Shown here piece by piece: positions 41,370 through 50,387 of a DNA stretch of 64,000 nt (positions are counted from its first letter, which is position 1; every line of letters starts with the position of its first letter). This DNA is from Anaerolineae bacterium. Its GTDB lineage: Bacteria; Chloroflexota; Anaerolineae; Promineifilales; Promineifilaceae. The notes beneath the pieces were generated by a model. That model made no database searches and had not been told where the DNA came from. It saw nothing but the letters and a program-made list of their open reading frames with translations. The stretch covers positions 1-64,000 of the forward strand of contig JANQGC010000219.1 of the NCBI GenBank assembly GCA_028277515.1, read 5' to 3'. A program made the translations under genes and the position numbers.

Positions 41370-44051
41370 ATGAACAAGAAACTGAAAATCGCCGCCATTT
41401 TTCTGCTGGTTGCCGGGCTAATCTTGACTGCCTGTAATGCTCAGCCCGAAGTAGAGGAAGAGCCTGTCCAAGATGAAGCAATGACCTTATTCGTTGGTCC
41501 GGAACTGGTCGATTGCGAGGGGGAGGGTCCACAAAAATGTATGTTGGTCAAGGAAAGCCCCGAACAAGAGTATCAGCTTTTCTATGACCAAATAGAAGGA
41601 TTTAACTTTGAAGAGGGCTTTGAATACGAGCTGCTGGTCAGACAGGAAAATGTAGAGAATCCACCGGCCGGCGGTTCATCCATTCGCTGGATCCTTGTTG
41701 ATGAAGTTAGCAAAGTTCCTGCAGAGACAGCGGAAGCGCCGGTGGAGGAAACGGATTCGGAACTGCCCGCCGACCTACCACCCGAAGGTGAAATCATCAC
41801 CATGTATGTCGGACCAGAAATTGTGGACTGTGTGGGCGCAGCCCCTCAAACCTGCATGCAAGTCAAGCTAAGTCCAGATGCCGAATACACTTTATTTTAC
41901 GATCAGATTGACGGTTTTGAACATGAACCAGGGTTTGAATATGAATTGTCCGTGTTAGTTGAACCGGTTGAAAATCCGCCGGCCGATGCGTCCAATCTAC
42001 GATACACCTTAATCGAAGAAGTAAACAAAATTCCTGTGGAAACTGAGGAACAAACCCCACCAACAGCATCATTGGAAGGAACCACCTGGTCGCTCTTCTC
42101 ATATATCGCCCCTAACGGGGAAGAAAAGGAAATTCTTCCAGAATCACGCATCACGGCCGAGTTTAATGAGGGCCAGGTTGCCGGAACGGCCGGTTGCAAC
42201 AATTATTTTGGCTCCTATGAACTTGATGGTAACTCGCTTACTTTTGGTCCGACAGGCAGTACAATGATGTTCTGCGCTCCTGAAGAATTGATGCTGCAAG
42301 AAACGGCTTATTTAGCCGTCCTAGGTACAACGAGCAGCTATGAGATTGTTGATGGCCAACTGCATTTGAAAAATGAAGCTGGGGACACGGTCTTAATTTT
42401 CAATCAGGAAGACCCAATTTCATTAATTGGAACAATGTGGGAGGTCGTTTCCTATAACAATGGCAACCAGGGGGTAGTCTCAATACTTGGCGATACACGA
42501 ATGACTGCTGTTTTTGGTGAAGATGGCATCCTTAGTGGGAACGCAGGCTGCAACAGTTACAGTGCCGGGTTTGAAGTGGAGGGTGAAAATATTGTCATCG
42601 GCCCTGCCGCATCAACAGAGATGTTCTGCGCCGAACCGGAAGGTTTAATGGATCAAGAGACCTTATATCTGGCTGCCATACAAAATGCCGCGACTTATCG
42701 CATAGATGGCGACCGACTTGAACTGCGAGATGCGGAAGGCGCTTTGCAAGCCAGTTACCAGGCAGCCGAATCCACCGCTCTTCCCGGCACAGCCTGGCGC
42801 TTACTTTTCCACAATAATGGCCAGGAAGCCATGGTTTCCACAATTATCGGTACTGAAATTACAGCTCTATTTTCCGAAGATGGGCAAATAAGCGGTTCCT
42901 CCGGCTGCAATGACTACACCGGCAGCTATGAAACTGAAGATGACGCGATCACCATCGGCCCTTTGGCTTTAACGCGCAAACTTTGTTCCGATCCTGAAGG
43001 TATCATGGAACAAGAAGCTCAGTACATCGCTGCCCTTCAGAATGCAGCAACTTTTAAAATTGATGGTGATCAATTGGATATCCGCGATGCCGATGGCTCG
43101 GGGGTTGCATCCTACATGGCAATGGAAGTTGAAGATATGGAAACATCAACGACGGAATCTAGCGGAGACAAATCCGTTGAAAGCAACACTGAGGCAGCCG
43201 AAACGCCATCAAGTGAAGCCATCCCTGAAGATTCATTGGCCGCAGCAGCCAATGCCAGCTACCCGCTTGAGTATTCGAGCACGGGAATCGCCCAATTAAC
43301 CGGTGGGGAGTTTCGTGAGGCGGCCGACGACGATTCTGCTTCCGAAGTGGTTGTCCAGCTCAGCGACCAAATGGCTATGGATGAATTGAGCAACGGCCGG
43401 CAGGGGCTGGCTGTCATTCTCATTTCTCAAACGGGTGGTACAGGGACCTTTTATGACCTGGCTGTTCTCAGCGATGAAAATGGGCAGTTAGCACCGGCCG
43501 CCGTTACCTACCTCGGTGACCGCATAATCATAAATGACATCGCCATTCAAGATGGACAAATCGTCCTGGATATGGTCATCCAGGGCCAAGATGATCCATT
43601 TTGCTGTCCCACCCAACAAGTTATCCAAACCTATGAACTGCAAGAAGATGAACTCGTCCAGGTCGCCAGTGTGGTAGTAGGAACAGTGGAACCACAATCT
43701 GAGGAGCTGCCTCAAATCACAGAAATCATCTGGAAATGGCAGAGGATGGTGACCCCAGTCGAAGAGATTATTATTGATGAACCGGATAAATACACCTTTG
43801 AACTCCAGCCAGACGGGCAGCAAATCAATGTTGTTTCCGATTGTAATACTGGTGCAGGAGAATATGAAATTGATGGAAGTTCAATATCCATAAACATCAC
43901 ATCCACTACCCTGGCATTATGTGAGGAAGGTTCTCACAGCGATTTATTCTTCCGCAGCTTGAATGAAGCAGCAATCTATTTCACGGAAAATGACATGCTG
44001 TTAATTGATCTACCCGCCGATGGAGGGACATTGAGTTTCTCCAGCAGTTAA
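41370..44051 (+). CDS. Multidomain lipoprotein: two DUF4377-like and four META-like domains
   Basis: An 893-residue lipoprotein (lipobox LILTAC). Two DUF4377-like repeats come first (from about 37 and 142): VGPELVDCEGEGPQKCMLVKE with YDQIEGFNFEEGFEYELLVR, and its near copy. Three META domains follow (from about 235, 351 and 470), each with G-x-x-W, a GCNxY motif (GTAGCNNYFGSY, GNAGCNSYSAGF, GSSGCNDYTGSY) and an MFC/KLC...QE.Y motif. A linker region (about 620-780) and a fourth, diverged META-like domain (IIWKWQRMV, VVSDCNTGAGEYEIDG) close the protein. META proteins (HslJ-like) are envelope proteins of unclear role. Start chosen at MNKKLKIAAIF with AGGAAAGGA upstream. Confidence 0.88.
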   Translation: MNKKLKIAAIFLLVAGLILTACNAQPEVEEEPVQDEAMTLFVGPELVDCEGEGPQKCMLVKESPEQEYQLFYDQIEGFNFEEGFEYELLVRQENVENPPAGGSSIRWILVDEVSKVPAETAEAPVEETDSELPADLPPEGEIITMYVGPEIVDCVGAAPQTCMQVKLSPDAEYTLFYDQIDGFEHEPGFEYELSVLVEPVENPPADASNLRYTLIEEVNKIPVETEEQTPPTASLEGTTWSLFSYIAPNGEEKEILPESRITAEFNEGQVAGTAGCNNYFGSYELDGNSLTFGPTGSTMMFCAPEELMLQETAYLAVLGTTSSYEIVDGQLHLKNEAGDTVLIFNQEDPISLIGTMWEVVSYNNGNQGVVSILGDTRMTAVFGEDGILSGNAGCNSYSAGFEVEGENIVIGPAASTEMFCAEPEGLMDQETLYLAAIQNAATYRIDGDRLELRDAEGALQASYQAAESTALPGTAWRLLFHNNGQEAMVSTIIGTEITALFSEDGQISGSSGCNDYTGSYETEDDAITIGPLALTRKLCSDPEGIMEQEAQYIAALQNAATFKIDGDQLDIRDADGSGVASYMAMEVEDMETSTTESSGDKSVESNTEAAETPSSEAIPEDSLAAAANASYPLEYSSTGIAQLTGGEFREAADDDSASEVVVQLSDQMAMDELSNGRQGLAVILISQTGGTGTFYDLAVLSDENGQLAPAAVTYLGDRIIINDIAIQDGQIVLDMVIQGQDDPFCCPTQQVIQTYELQEDELVQVASVVVGTVEPQSEELPQITEIIWKWQRMVTPVEEIIIDEPDKYTFELQPDGQQINVVSDCNTGAGEYEIDGSSISINITSTTLALCEEGSHSDLFFRSLNEAAIYFTENDMLLIDLPADGGTLSFSSS

Positions 44052-44079
44052 ACGCCTATTTTGCGAAAATAAATCTTTA

Positions 44080-44112
44080 AACCCTGCGCTGGAAACAACC
44101 GCAGGGTTTTTT
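44080..44112 (+). terminator. Intrinsic terminator of the META-domain gene
   Basis: Stem AACCCTGCG/CGCAGGGTT (44080-44088 and 44100-44108) with an 11-base loop, followed by a T run. Confidence 0.9.
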
Positions 44113-44241
44113 GATCTTATCCTGGAGTATGAGCGTAGACACAGAAATTCAGGGTCTTTATTGCCCTTGAAATAGGAGGTGTTTATTCTTAGGCATGGTT
44201 TGAGGAGTTTTCAGTTGAGCGTTAATTCTCAATAATAAGAG

Positions 44242-45999
44242 ATGTCTCTTAAGTTTTTTTCCAAAATCCAATTTATTGGCCTAATTTTAATATTAGCAGC
44301 CTGTAATATCGCGCCCGCTTCCCAAGATTCTCCGACAACAAAACCCGAATCTAGTATCGAATCGGCCGCTGAAATGCCAAACAAAATTCCGGTCACGCCG
44401 GAAATTGTCACCAGTATTCCCACATCCCCAACGGCAGCCCCTTCTTCCGACCAGCCACTACCCCTTCCATCCGATCTATCTATCTCCTTAGAGGATGTAC
44501 AGCTTTTCCCTGTTCCTTATATTTTTTCCGGAGACCGGGTCACCTTTCAAATTTTACCTCATGTACCCGAAGGCATTGCCGTTCAGAATGTAAGCGTTGA
44601 TATTTTTATTGATGATCAGCCGATAGCATCAGAGACATTAGAGACTCGAAATTGGACAGGAAGGGCTGAAGGAATTTATGAATGGCGCTGGGATACAACA
44701 GGGCAACCGGGAACGCATGTTGTGCGTATCGTCCTGGATGGTGAAGATAGAATTCAGGAAGGGGATGAGAATTCCGATAACAATGAAATTATTTTCCCTG
44801 TCGATGTTCGTAGAGCGGGTGAGCGGCCGCTAGCGGAAAGAGATGTCACCTGGGTCACAGCCGAAACAGATTGCTGCCGGGTACATGTCCTGACCAATAC
44901 GGCCGCTTACCGTGATCTGCCCCGCCTTCTTGATGACGTGGAATCGGCCGTCTCCCAGGCAGCTATACGACTACGCGAAGAGCCTGATCGGCAATTAAAC
45001 TTCTATTTTATCGACCGCACCATTGGCCAGGGAGGGTACGCCGGCCGTGACGTCGTTGCTACCTATGTCGATAGAGCCTATGCTGGAGGCAATTTACATG
45101 AACTACTTGTCCACGAAACCGTTCATGTTCTCGATCGGCAGTTCGCACCCCAGCGATTAAAATTTTTAGCGGAGGGTTTGGCCGTTTGGGCCAGTGGTGG
45201 CCACTACAAATCAGAAAATTTAAATGAAAGGATGGCTGCCCTGGTCGATCTTAACCTTTATATCCCACTGGCCGAAATGATGGATGATTTTTATTTGGTC
45301 CAGCATGAAATCGGCTATTTGGAGGCAGGAGGATTTGTCTCTTATCTCATTGATGCCTATGGTTACGATCGTTTTCGTGAATTCTACTCAGCTACATCAG
45401 CCGGTGACGCCCCCACCCTTTATGAAGTAATGGATATAAATTTGCGGAAAATATATGGCAAAACATTGACTCAAATTGAAGCGGAATGGCTGCAATCACT
45501 TAAAGCCCTGCCAGTCGATCCGCAGCAGGCGGCTGATTTGGAAACGACCATTCGTTATTATGACACAATGCGTCGCTACCAAAATCTATATGATCCGTCG
45601 GCGTATTTTTTAACTGCATGGCTGCCCCACCCTGAAGATGTGTTGGAGGATGGAAATGTGGCTGACTTAAGAAGGCATCCGCAATCGGCAATCAATATCA
45701 CCTTAGAAGTGATGTTCCAATCGGCTGAGGAGGCCATGTTTTCCGCTGACTATAACCGGGCAAATGTTATTCTGGACAGTATCGATCGCATTCTTGATGA
45801 AAATGGCGCATTTGCCGATCCCATTTCCGCCAATTATCGGGATATCGTGGACACAGCAACTAATTTTGGTTACGAGGTACAAAACATTTTCCTAAATGGG
45901 GATGAAGCTGAAGTTCTTGCGACGACCGCCAGTGGCTTTCACCTGTCCCAATTAAATATGGAGCGAAGAAGGGGTGATTGGGTCATGTCCTCTAATTAA
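44242..45999 (+). CDS. CARDB-containing peptidase-MA-like zinc metalloprotease lipoprotein
   Basis: A 585-residue lipoprotein (lipobox LILAAC, Pro/Ser/Thr linker to about residue 80). A CARDB-type beta domain follows (about 85-190: VQNVSVDIFIDDQPIASETL, DGEDRIQEGDENSDNNEIIFPVDV). Then comes a gluzincin-type protease: LVHETVHVLD (HExxH at about 292-296) and the third ligand Glu in FLAEGLAVWASG about 20 residues later, as in the peptidase-MA family. The C-terminal 150 residues look like an NTF2-like fold (EAMFSADYNRANVILDSIDRIL). The intact zinc site predicts activity outside the cytoplasmic membrane; the substrate is unknown. Confidence 0.82.
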   Translation: MSLKFFSKIQFIGLILILAACNIAPASQDSPTTKPESSIESAAEMPNKIPVTPEIVTSIPTSPTAAPSSDQPLPLPSDLSISLEDVQLFPVPYIFSGDRVTFQILPHVPEGIAVQNVSVDIFIDDQPIASETLETRNWTGRAEGIYEWRWDTTGQPGTHVVRIVLDGEDRIQEGDENSDNNEIIFPVDVRRAGERPLAERDVTWVTAETDCCRVHVLTNTAAYRDLPRLLDDVESAVSQAAIRLREEPDRQLNFYFIDRTIGQGGYAGRDVVATYVDRAYAGGNLHELLVHETVHVLDRQFAPQRLKFLAEGLAVWASGGHYKSENLNERMAALVDLNLYIPLAEMMDDFYLVQHEIGYLEAGGFVSYLIDAYGYDRFREFYSATSAGDAPTLYEVMDINLRKIYGKTLTQIEAEWLQSLKALPVDPQQAADLETTIRYYDTMRRYQNLYDPSAYFLTAWLPHPEDVLEDGNVADLRRHPQSAINITLEVMFQSAEEAMFSADYNRANVILDSIDRILDENGAFADPISANYRDIVDTATNFGYEVQNIFLNGDEAEVLATTASGFHLSQLNMERRRGDWVMSSN

Positions 46000-46126
46000 T
46001 CAGCCCTCTCTTCAAATCGGGCTTACTTGTACACTATGAACGAGAAAAGGATTTCTCGGTTACATCAGGAGAATTTACTGACTGCTGAAAAAACTGTGGT
46101 ATGTTGGTGAATCTAGGGCAATTTTA

Positions 46127-46135
46127 TGCTACAAT
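46127..46135 (+). promoter_or_regulatory. Extended -10 promoter before bifunctional nuclease gene
   Basis: TGCTACAAT, an extended -10 element, 93 bases before the bifunctional-nuclease start. A near-identical TGCTATAAT precedes yebC, which supports it as a real signal type. A TTGGTG 20 bases upstream is too far for a normal -35 box. Confidence 0.5.
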
Positions 46136-46228
46136 GGCTCAATTAGCGGTTGTGAACGCACACGGCAGCATGTAACTTGTTTTTATATATCTTAAAGAAG
46201 TCAAGCTCGAAAATGCAGAGGGAAATAC

Positions 46229-46744
46229 ATGATCGAAGTTGTAATAGATAGCATTCGCGTCAGCCTTGTCTCCCAACATCGTATCGTACTGCTCAAGGAA
46301 ATTGATAGCGATCGCCAATTGCCGATCTGGATTGGCCCATGTGAAGCAGATGCCATTACGATTGAATTACAAGATGTGAAGGTTGCTCGTCCATTAACGG
46401 CCGATTTGGTAAACCTGGTGACAAAAGAAATGGGCGGTACCATCTCCCATGTTCTCATCAGGGAACTCACGGAGCAAGTATTTCATGCCAGTCTATTTAT
46501 TGACCTGGAAGATGGTGTTAAGGAAATTGATTGTCGCCCATCCGACGCCATCGCCCTGGCCGTGCGCGCTAAAGTCCCCATTTTGGTTAACGAAGCCGTG
46601 TTAGATGAGGCAGGCGTCCAACCGGAACCAGACCTGATCCAGGAATCAGAAGCTGAGGAAGGTGAAGGGGATGTTGGAAATCTTGATGCCTTCACCGATT
46701 TCTTAGACACGCTCGATTTCGACGATTTTGAAGGAGAAAGCTAA
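46229..46744 (+). CDS. Bifunctional nuclease family protein (DUF151/BFN)
   Basis: A 171-residue protein of the bifunctional nuclease family, with the whole conserved core: MIEVVIDSIRVSLVSQHRIVLLKEIDSDRQLPIWIGPCEADAITIELQ, RPLTADLV, and SLFIDLEDGVKEIDCRPSDAIALAVRAKVPILV. Plant homologues have DNase/RNase activity; the bacterial role is not settled. The C-terminus is an added acidic stretch (about 130-171). GAGGG precedes the ATG. It ends in a strong terminator directly before dnaB. Confidence 0.92.
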   Translation: MIEVVIDSIRVSLVSQHRIVLLKEIDSDRQLPIWIGPCEADAITIELQDVKVARPLTADLVNLVTKEMGGTISHVLIRELTEQVFHASLFIDLEDGVKEIDCRPSDAIALAVRAKVPILVNEAVLDEAGVQPEPDLIQESEAEEGEGDVGNLDAFTDFLDTLDFDDFEGES

Positions 46745-46791
46745 ACCCCTTTTGGTATTTAGCCAACCAACGCCACCGTTACCCCAGCAGC

Positions 46792-46829
46792 AACGTGAAA
46801 TGTGAGTGTGAGCACTTACGTTTCACGTT
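46792..46829 (+). terminator. Intrinsic terminator between BFN and dnaB
   Basis: A 17-bp stem with two G-U pairs: 46792-46808 (AACGTGAAATGTGAGTG) against 46813-46829, loop TGAG, followed by TTATATT. The downstream arm overlaps the candidate dnaB promoter. Confidence 0.8.
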
Positions 46830-46843
46830 TTATATTGTACTAA
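46816..46843 (+). promoter_or_regulatory. Candidate dnaB promoter overlapping the terminator
   Basis: TTACGT (46816-46821), a 16-base spacer and TACTAA (46838-46843), the last only 4 bases before the dnaB ATG. There is no ribosome-binding site, so a leaderless or almost leaderless mRNA is possible. The -35 part lies inside the terminator arm. Confidence 0.35.
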
Positions 46844-46847
46844 AATT

Positions 46848-48185
46848 ATGAGCGAAGTTGAAAGATTACCCCCGCACAGCATTGAAGCTGAAGAGGCGGT
46901 TATAGGTTCAATTCTCATCGATCCTGATGCGATTTTTGATGTGGCCAGCTTTTTGAAGCCGGAAGCATTTTATCGTGTGCGCAATCGCTGGATATATGAC
47001 GCTATCCTCTCCTTGAGTGAGAAACGAGAACCTATCGATTTCATCACGCTAACTGAAGAACTGCGCCGCCGTGAGCAGTTAGAAGAAGCCGGGGGAGAAG
47101 CGTATGTCGTTGGTTTGTTAAACGCTGTTCCAACCGCCGTGAATGCTGTCTCCTACGCCCACGTCGTTGAAGCCGCCTCAACCCGCAGAAAATTAATCAG
47201 CGCCGCCGGTTCGATCGCCAACCTTGCTTATAATGAAGCAGAAGATATTAATATCGTCATCGACCGTTCTGAACAGACGTTGTTTGGCGTCAGCGAAGAA
47301 CGGACAACGCGCGACCTGGTTCCAGTTAAGCAAATTGCCGGAACCTATTTGGAGCGTGTTCAAGAATTACACAATCGTGGCGATGACGTCATTGGCGTTC
47401 CAACCGGATTCAAAGATTTGGATCATCTACTGGGCGGTCTGAACCGTTCCGATTTGATCATCATTGCCGCCCGACCCGGCATGGGTAAAACTAGTCTTCA
47501 AAATGCGATTGCCCTCACCGCTGCTCGCCGGCATAACAAACGAATCGCTATGTTTAACCTGGAAATGTCGGCCGAACAGCTGGTTCAACGCATGGTTTCT
47601 GCTGAAACTCGCATTGATTCCCAACGTCTACGCCGTGGGAAGTTGGCCGAACATGAATGGCCTATTTTCATGCAGGCTATCGGCCGTTTATCAGAAACAA
47701 AAATTTTTATTGATGACACACCGTCAATATCACCCATGCAGCTACGTACAAAATGTCGCCGGCTCTACGCCGAGCATGGCATTGATTTAATTATGATCGA
47801 CTATCTGCAGTTAATGAATGCCGAATATCGCATTAATAATCGCGTTCAGGAAATCAGCGATATATCTCGCGGTTTAAAGACGCTGGCCAGAGAGCTGGAT
47901 GTTCCGGTCGTCGCTGCCGCTCAATTAAGCCGGGCTGTTGAACAGCGCCAGGATAAACATCCCCAGCTTTCTGATTTAAGAGACAGTGGCTCGATTGAAC
48001 AAGACGCTGACGTCGTCATTTTCATTTACCGTGACGAATACTATAATGAAGATACGGAACGGCCGAACATCGCCGAGTTGTCCGTTGCCAAACATCGTAA
48101 TGGACCCACCGGTTCTGTTGACCTGTTCTGGCATGGCAAACTGGCCACTTTCAAAAATTTACAACGGAGAGAAGTCACGCTTTAG
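46848..48185 (+). CDS. dnaB: Replicative DNA helicase
   Basis: A 445-residue DnaB helicase. N-terminal collar: LPPHSIEAEEAVIGSILIDPDAI and the family's helical hairpin. C-terminal RecA-like motor: Walker A IIAARPGMGKTSLQNAIAL, then FNLEMSAEQLVQRM, Walker B LIMIDYLQLM, VVAAAQLSRAVEQRQDKHPQLSDLRDSGSIEQDADVVIFIYRDEYY and the closing AKHRNGPTGSVDLFWHGKLATFKNL. Length is normal and no intein is present. It is followed by a DnaD-like gene and a DnaC-like loader gene, a complete helicase-loading set. Confidence 0.97.
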   Translation: MSEVERLPPHSIEAEEAVIGSILIDPDAIFDVASFLKPEAFYRVRNRWIYDAILSLSEKREPIDFITLTEELRRREQLEEAGGEAYVVGLLNAVPTAVNAVSYAHVVEAASTRRKLISAAGSIANLAYNEAEDINIVIDRSEQTLFGVSEERTTRDLVPVKQIAGTYLERVQELHNRGDDVIGVPTGFKDLDHLLGGLNRSDLIIIAARPGMGKTSLQNAIALTAARRHNKRIAMFNLEMSAEQLVQRMVSAETRIDSQRLRRGKLAEHEWPIFMQAIGRLSETKIFIDDTPSISPMQLRTKCRRLYAEHGIDLIMIDYLQLMNAEYRINNRVQEISDISRGLKTLARELDVPVVAAAQLSRAVEQRQDKHPQLSDLRDSGSIEQDADVVIFIYRDEYYNEDTERPNIAELSVAKHRNGPTGSVDLFWHGKLATFKNLQRREVTL

Positions 48186-48239
48186 CAGCGAAATTAGAGC
48201 TCTTCAATTGAAGAGGGTGTCTGATTTCCAAAAGGTTTG

Positions 48240-48956
48240 ATGATCATGGAAGGATTTTCCGGTTTCCCGGAAGGGAAACAACGACTGACACCCGTTCCAA
48301 ATTTATTTTTCAGCGAACTCCTACCGAGTATTGACAACCTGGCCGAGATGAAAGTCACACTTTATGCCTTCTGGGCCTTGAATCAGCAAGATGGACCAGT
48401 TCGTTATTTGCGCTTGACTGATTTTTTAAACGACGCTCTTTTTATCAAGGGTTTAGGCCAGACGACCAATGTAGCCACACAAACATTACTTGATGGCATC
48501 GAACGAGCAGTCGCCAGAGGGACATTTCTTCATATCAAAATTGACAGTGATGATGGTCACACAGATCTTTATTTTTTAAACACAGAAAAAGGCCGCTCCG
48601 CGATAGAGGGCATCACCAGTGGCCAGTGGCGGCCCTGGGACGATGAATACGAGCCTGTATCCTTATTGATGGAACGACCCAATATCTTCATTCTATACGA
48701 ACAAAACATTGGCGTTCTCACCCCAATTATTGCCGATGAGCTGCGCGATGCAGAACAGAGCTATCCGCGTGATTGGATCGAAGAAGCCATAAAACAAGCT
48801 GTTGAAAATAATGTGCGCCGCTGGCGCTATGTCGTCGCCATCCTGGAAAGATGGCGCATGGAAGGCAGACAAGACCAAGATGGAATCAATCGCCGATCTT
48901 CTCAAAAAAAGCGCAAACCAATCCCCGATGACCTCAAAGACATCATCCAGAGCTGA
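48240..48956 (+). CDS. DnaD-like replication initiation protein
   Basis: A 238-residue protein. The first part (LTPVPNLFFSELLPSIDNLAEMKVTLYAFWALNQQDGPVRYLRLTDF) resembles the N-terminal winged-helix part of DnaD-like proteins. The second carries the DnaD/DnaB_2 domain: PNIFILYEQNIGVLTPIIADELRDAEQSYPRDWIEEAIKQAVENNVRRWRYVVAILERW. Such proteins help DnaA and the loader bring DnaB to the origin or to restart sites. Of the close starts, ATG 48240 has AAAGG 4 bases upstream; ATG 48246 is an alternative. The 3' end overlaps the loader gene. Confidence 0.85.
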   Translation: MIMEGFSGFPEGKQRLTPVPNLFFSELLPSIDNLAEMKVTLYAFWALNQQDGPVRYLRLTDFLNDALFIKGLGQTTNVATQTLLDGIERAVARGTFLHIKIDSDDGHTDLYFLNTEKGRSAIEGITSGQWRPWDDEYEPVSLLMERPNIFILYEQNIGVLTPIIADELRDAEQSYPRDWIEEAIKQAVENNVRRWRYVVAILERWRMEGRQDQDGINRRSSQKKRKPIPDDLKDIIQS

Positions 48957-50271
48957 GCCGCCGGAAGATAATCCGGGATCAGGCAAACCGGATTGCCCAG
49001 TTTGTAGTGGATTGGGATACTTTGTTCCCGATGTTCCCCCTACCCATCCGGCGTTCGGCCGCGCGCAGCCATGTGAATGTCGCGCTCAAGAAAGAGAAAT
49101 AGAGCGCCTGGAGAAATTACAAAAATTGAGCCAGCTTGGCGCTCTAAAATCACACACCTTTAAATCCTTCCTGCCCGATGGACACGGCCTAACCGAAGCC
49201 AAGCAGCGCAATCTACGTATCGCTTACGAATGCGCCCTTAGCTACGCTAAAAATCCCTCAGGTTGGCTAATTTTTAAGGGCGGGTATGGGTGTGGAAAAA
49301 CACATTTAGCAGCGGCCATCGCTAATTATCGTATTGATTTGGGTCATCCGGTCTTGTTTATCAATACGCCCGATTTACTCGACCATCTACGCTCCGCTTT
49401 TAGTCCCAATGCTGAAACCGGGTATGATACCCGGTTCGACCAGGTGAGAAATGCGCCGTTGTTAATTCTTGATGATCTTGGAACACAAAGCAACACGCCC
49501 TGGGCGCAAGAAAAACTTTATCAGATCTTCAATTATCGTTACAACGCTCGCCTGCCAACGATCATCACCACGAACGAAGAATTGGAGGCGATTGACATTC
49601 GTGTCCGCTCACGGATGGTCGATCCCAGCCTGACCCAAATTGTGCATATTGCCGCCCCGGATTTCAGGCTTGCCGGTGTCGATCAAGGCCAATCTGATCT
49701 ATCAACCTTAAATTTGCACCTGGATAAGACGTTTGAGAGTTTCGATTTACGGCAAAGGGAACTTACTCGCCATCAAGCCGAAAATATTCAACGAGCCTAT
49801 GACACGGCGCTCGAATATGCCAAATCTCCAACTGATTGGTTGGTCCTTTATGGAGTGGCTTATGGTAATGGTAAAACCCATCTTGCCGCGGCGATTGCCA
49901 ACAAGGTTGTCAATTCCGGAGAACCGGTTCTGTTTGTTGTTGTTCCCGATTTACTGGATCATTTGCGGGCAACCTTTAATCCCGCGGCCAACATGCGGTT
50001 AGATAAACGCTTTAATGAAGTTAAAACGGCATCTTTACTTGTCTTGGACGACCTGGGTACGGAAAGTGCCACACCCTGGGCCAGAGAAAAGCTGTATCAG
50101 TTGATTAACCATCGCTATAACGCACGCTTGCCAACGGTCATTACCACCGCCACCTATATTGACGATTTAGACCCCAGGCTGGCTTCACGAATGCTCGATG
50201 TCAGCCGCTGTACATTTTTTAATTTGGAGGTTCCCAGTTATCGGGGTGGGAGTAAGCGTAGAAAAAGGTAA
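48880..50271 (+). CDS. DnaC/IstB-like helicase loader with two tandem AAA+ domains
   Basis: A 463-residue protein. An N-terminal zinc-finger-like motif (CPVCSGLGYFV ... CECR) is followed by two similar DnaC-type AAA+ modules. The first has Walker A GGYGCGKTHLAAAIAN (about 136) and Walker B LLILDDLGTQS. The second has GVAYGNGKTHLAAAIAN (about 326), LLVLDDLGTES, and a very similar NHRYNARLPTVITT. The second P-loop has one extra residue relative to GxxGxGKT. Ordinary DnaC or DnaI loaders have a single module. The start is uncertain: ATG 48880 (MESIADLLKK) is used; ATG 48928 is possible. It overlaps the DnaD-like gene. Confidence 0.85.
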   Translation: MESIADLLKKSANQSPMTSKTSSRAEPPEDNPGSGKPDCPVCSGLGYFVPDVPPTHPAFGRAQPCECRAQEREIERLEKLQKLSQLGALKSHTFKSFLPDGHGLTEAKQRNLRIAYECALSYAKNPSGWLIFKGGYGCGKTHLAAAIANYRIDLGHPVLFINTPDLLDHLRSAFSPNAETGYDTRFDQVRNAPLLILDDLGTQSNTPWAQEKLYQIFNYRYNARLPTIITTNEELEAIDIRVRSRMVDPSLTQIVHIAAPDFRLAGVDQGQSDLSTLNLHLDKTFESFDLRQRELTRHQAENIQRAYDTALEYAKSPTDWLVLYGVAYGNGKTHLAAAIANKVVNSGEPVLFVVVPDLLDHLRATFNPAANMRLDKRFNEVKTASLLVLDDLGTESATPWAREKLYQLINHRYNARLPTVITTATYIDDLDPRLASRMLDVSRCTFFNLEVPSYRGGSKRRKR

Positions 50272-50275
50272 CAGT

Positions 50276-50343
50276 AAGTGACAGCCACTTATTATTATCC
50301 TCCAGAGAGGACTTAGTCATTCAACTGATTGTTACCTGCTAAC
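50276..50343 (+). repeat. 62-bp double-dyad repeat, copy 4
   Basis: Left arm AAGTGACAGCCACTT (50276-50290) and degenerate right arm AACTGATTGTTACCT (50323-50337), outer distance 62 bp, tail GCTAAC. The interior TTATTATTAT...GAGAGGACTTAGTCATTCAA matches copy 2. An upstream AGGTAACAGT (50266-50275) extends the dyad outward. It starts 4 bases after the loader stop, between convergent genes. Confidence 0.85.
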
Positions 50344-50387
50344 ATAATCAGCAGACGGACCGCTAACTGTTAATAGAATCTCTTCAT

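Noticed and set aside
46041..46058. CGAGAAA/TTTCTCG hairpin as a terminator for the zincin lipoprotein gene
   Set aside because: Short stem without a T run; it may be chance in AT-rich spacer.
14851..50343. CRISPR array built from the AAGTGACAGTCACTT repeats
   Set aside because: Copies are scattered over 35 kb with no regular spacers and no cas genes; they are dispersed elements.
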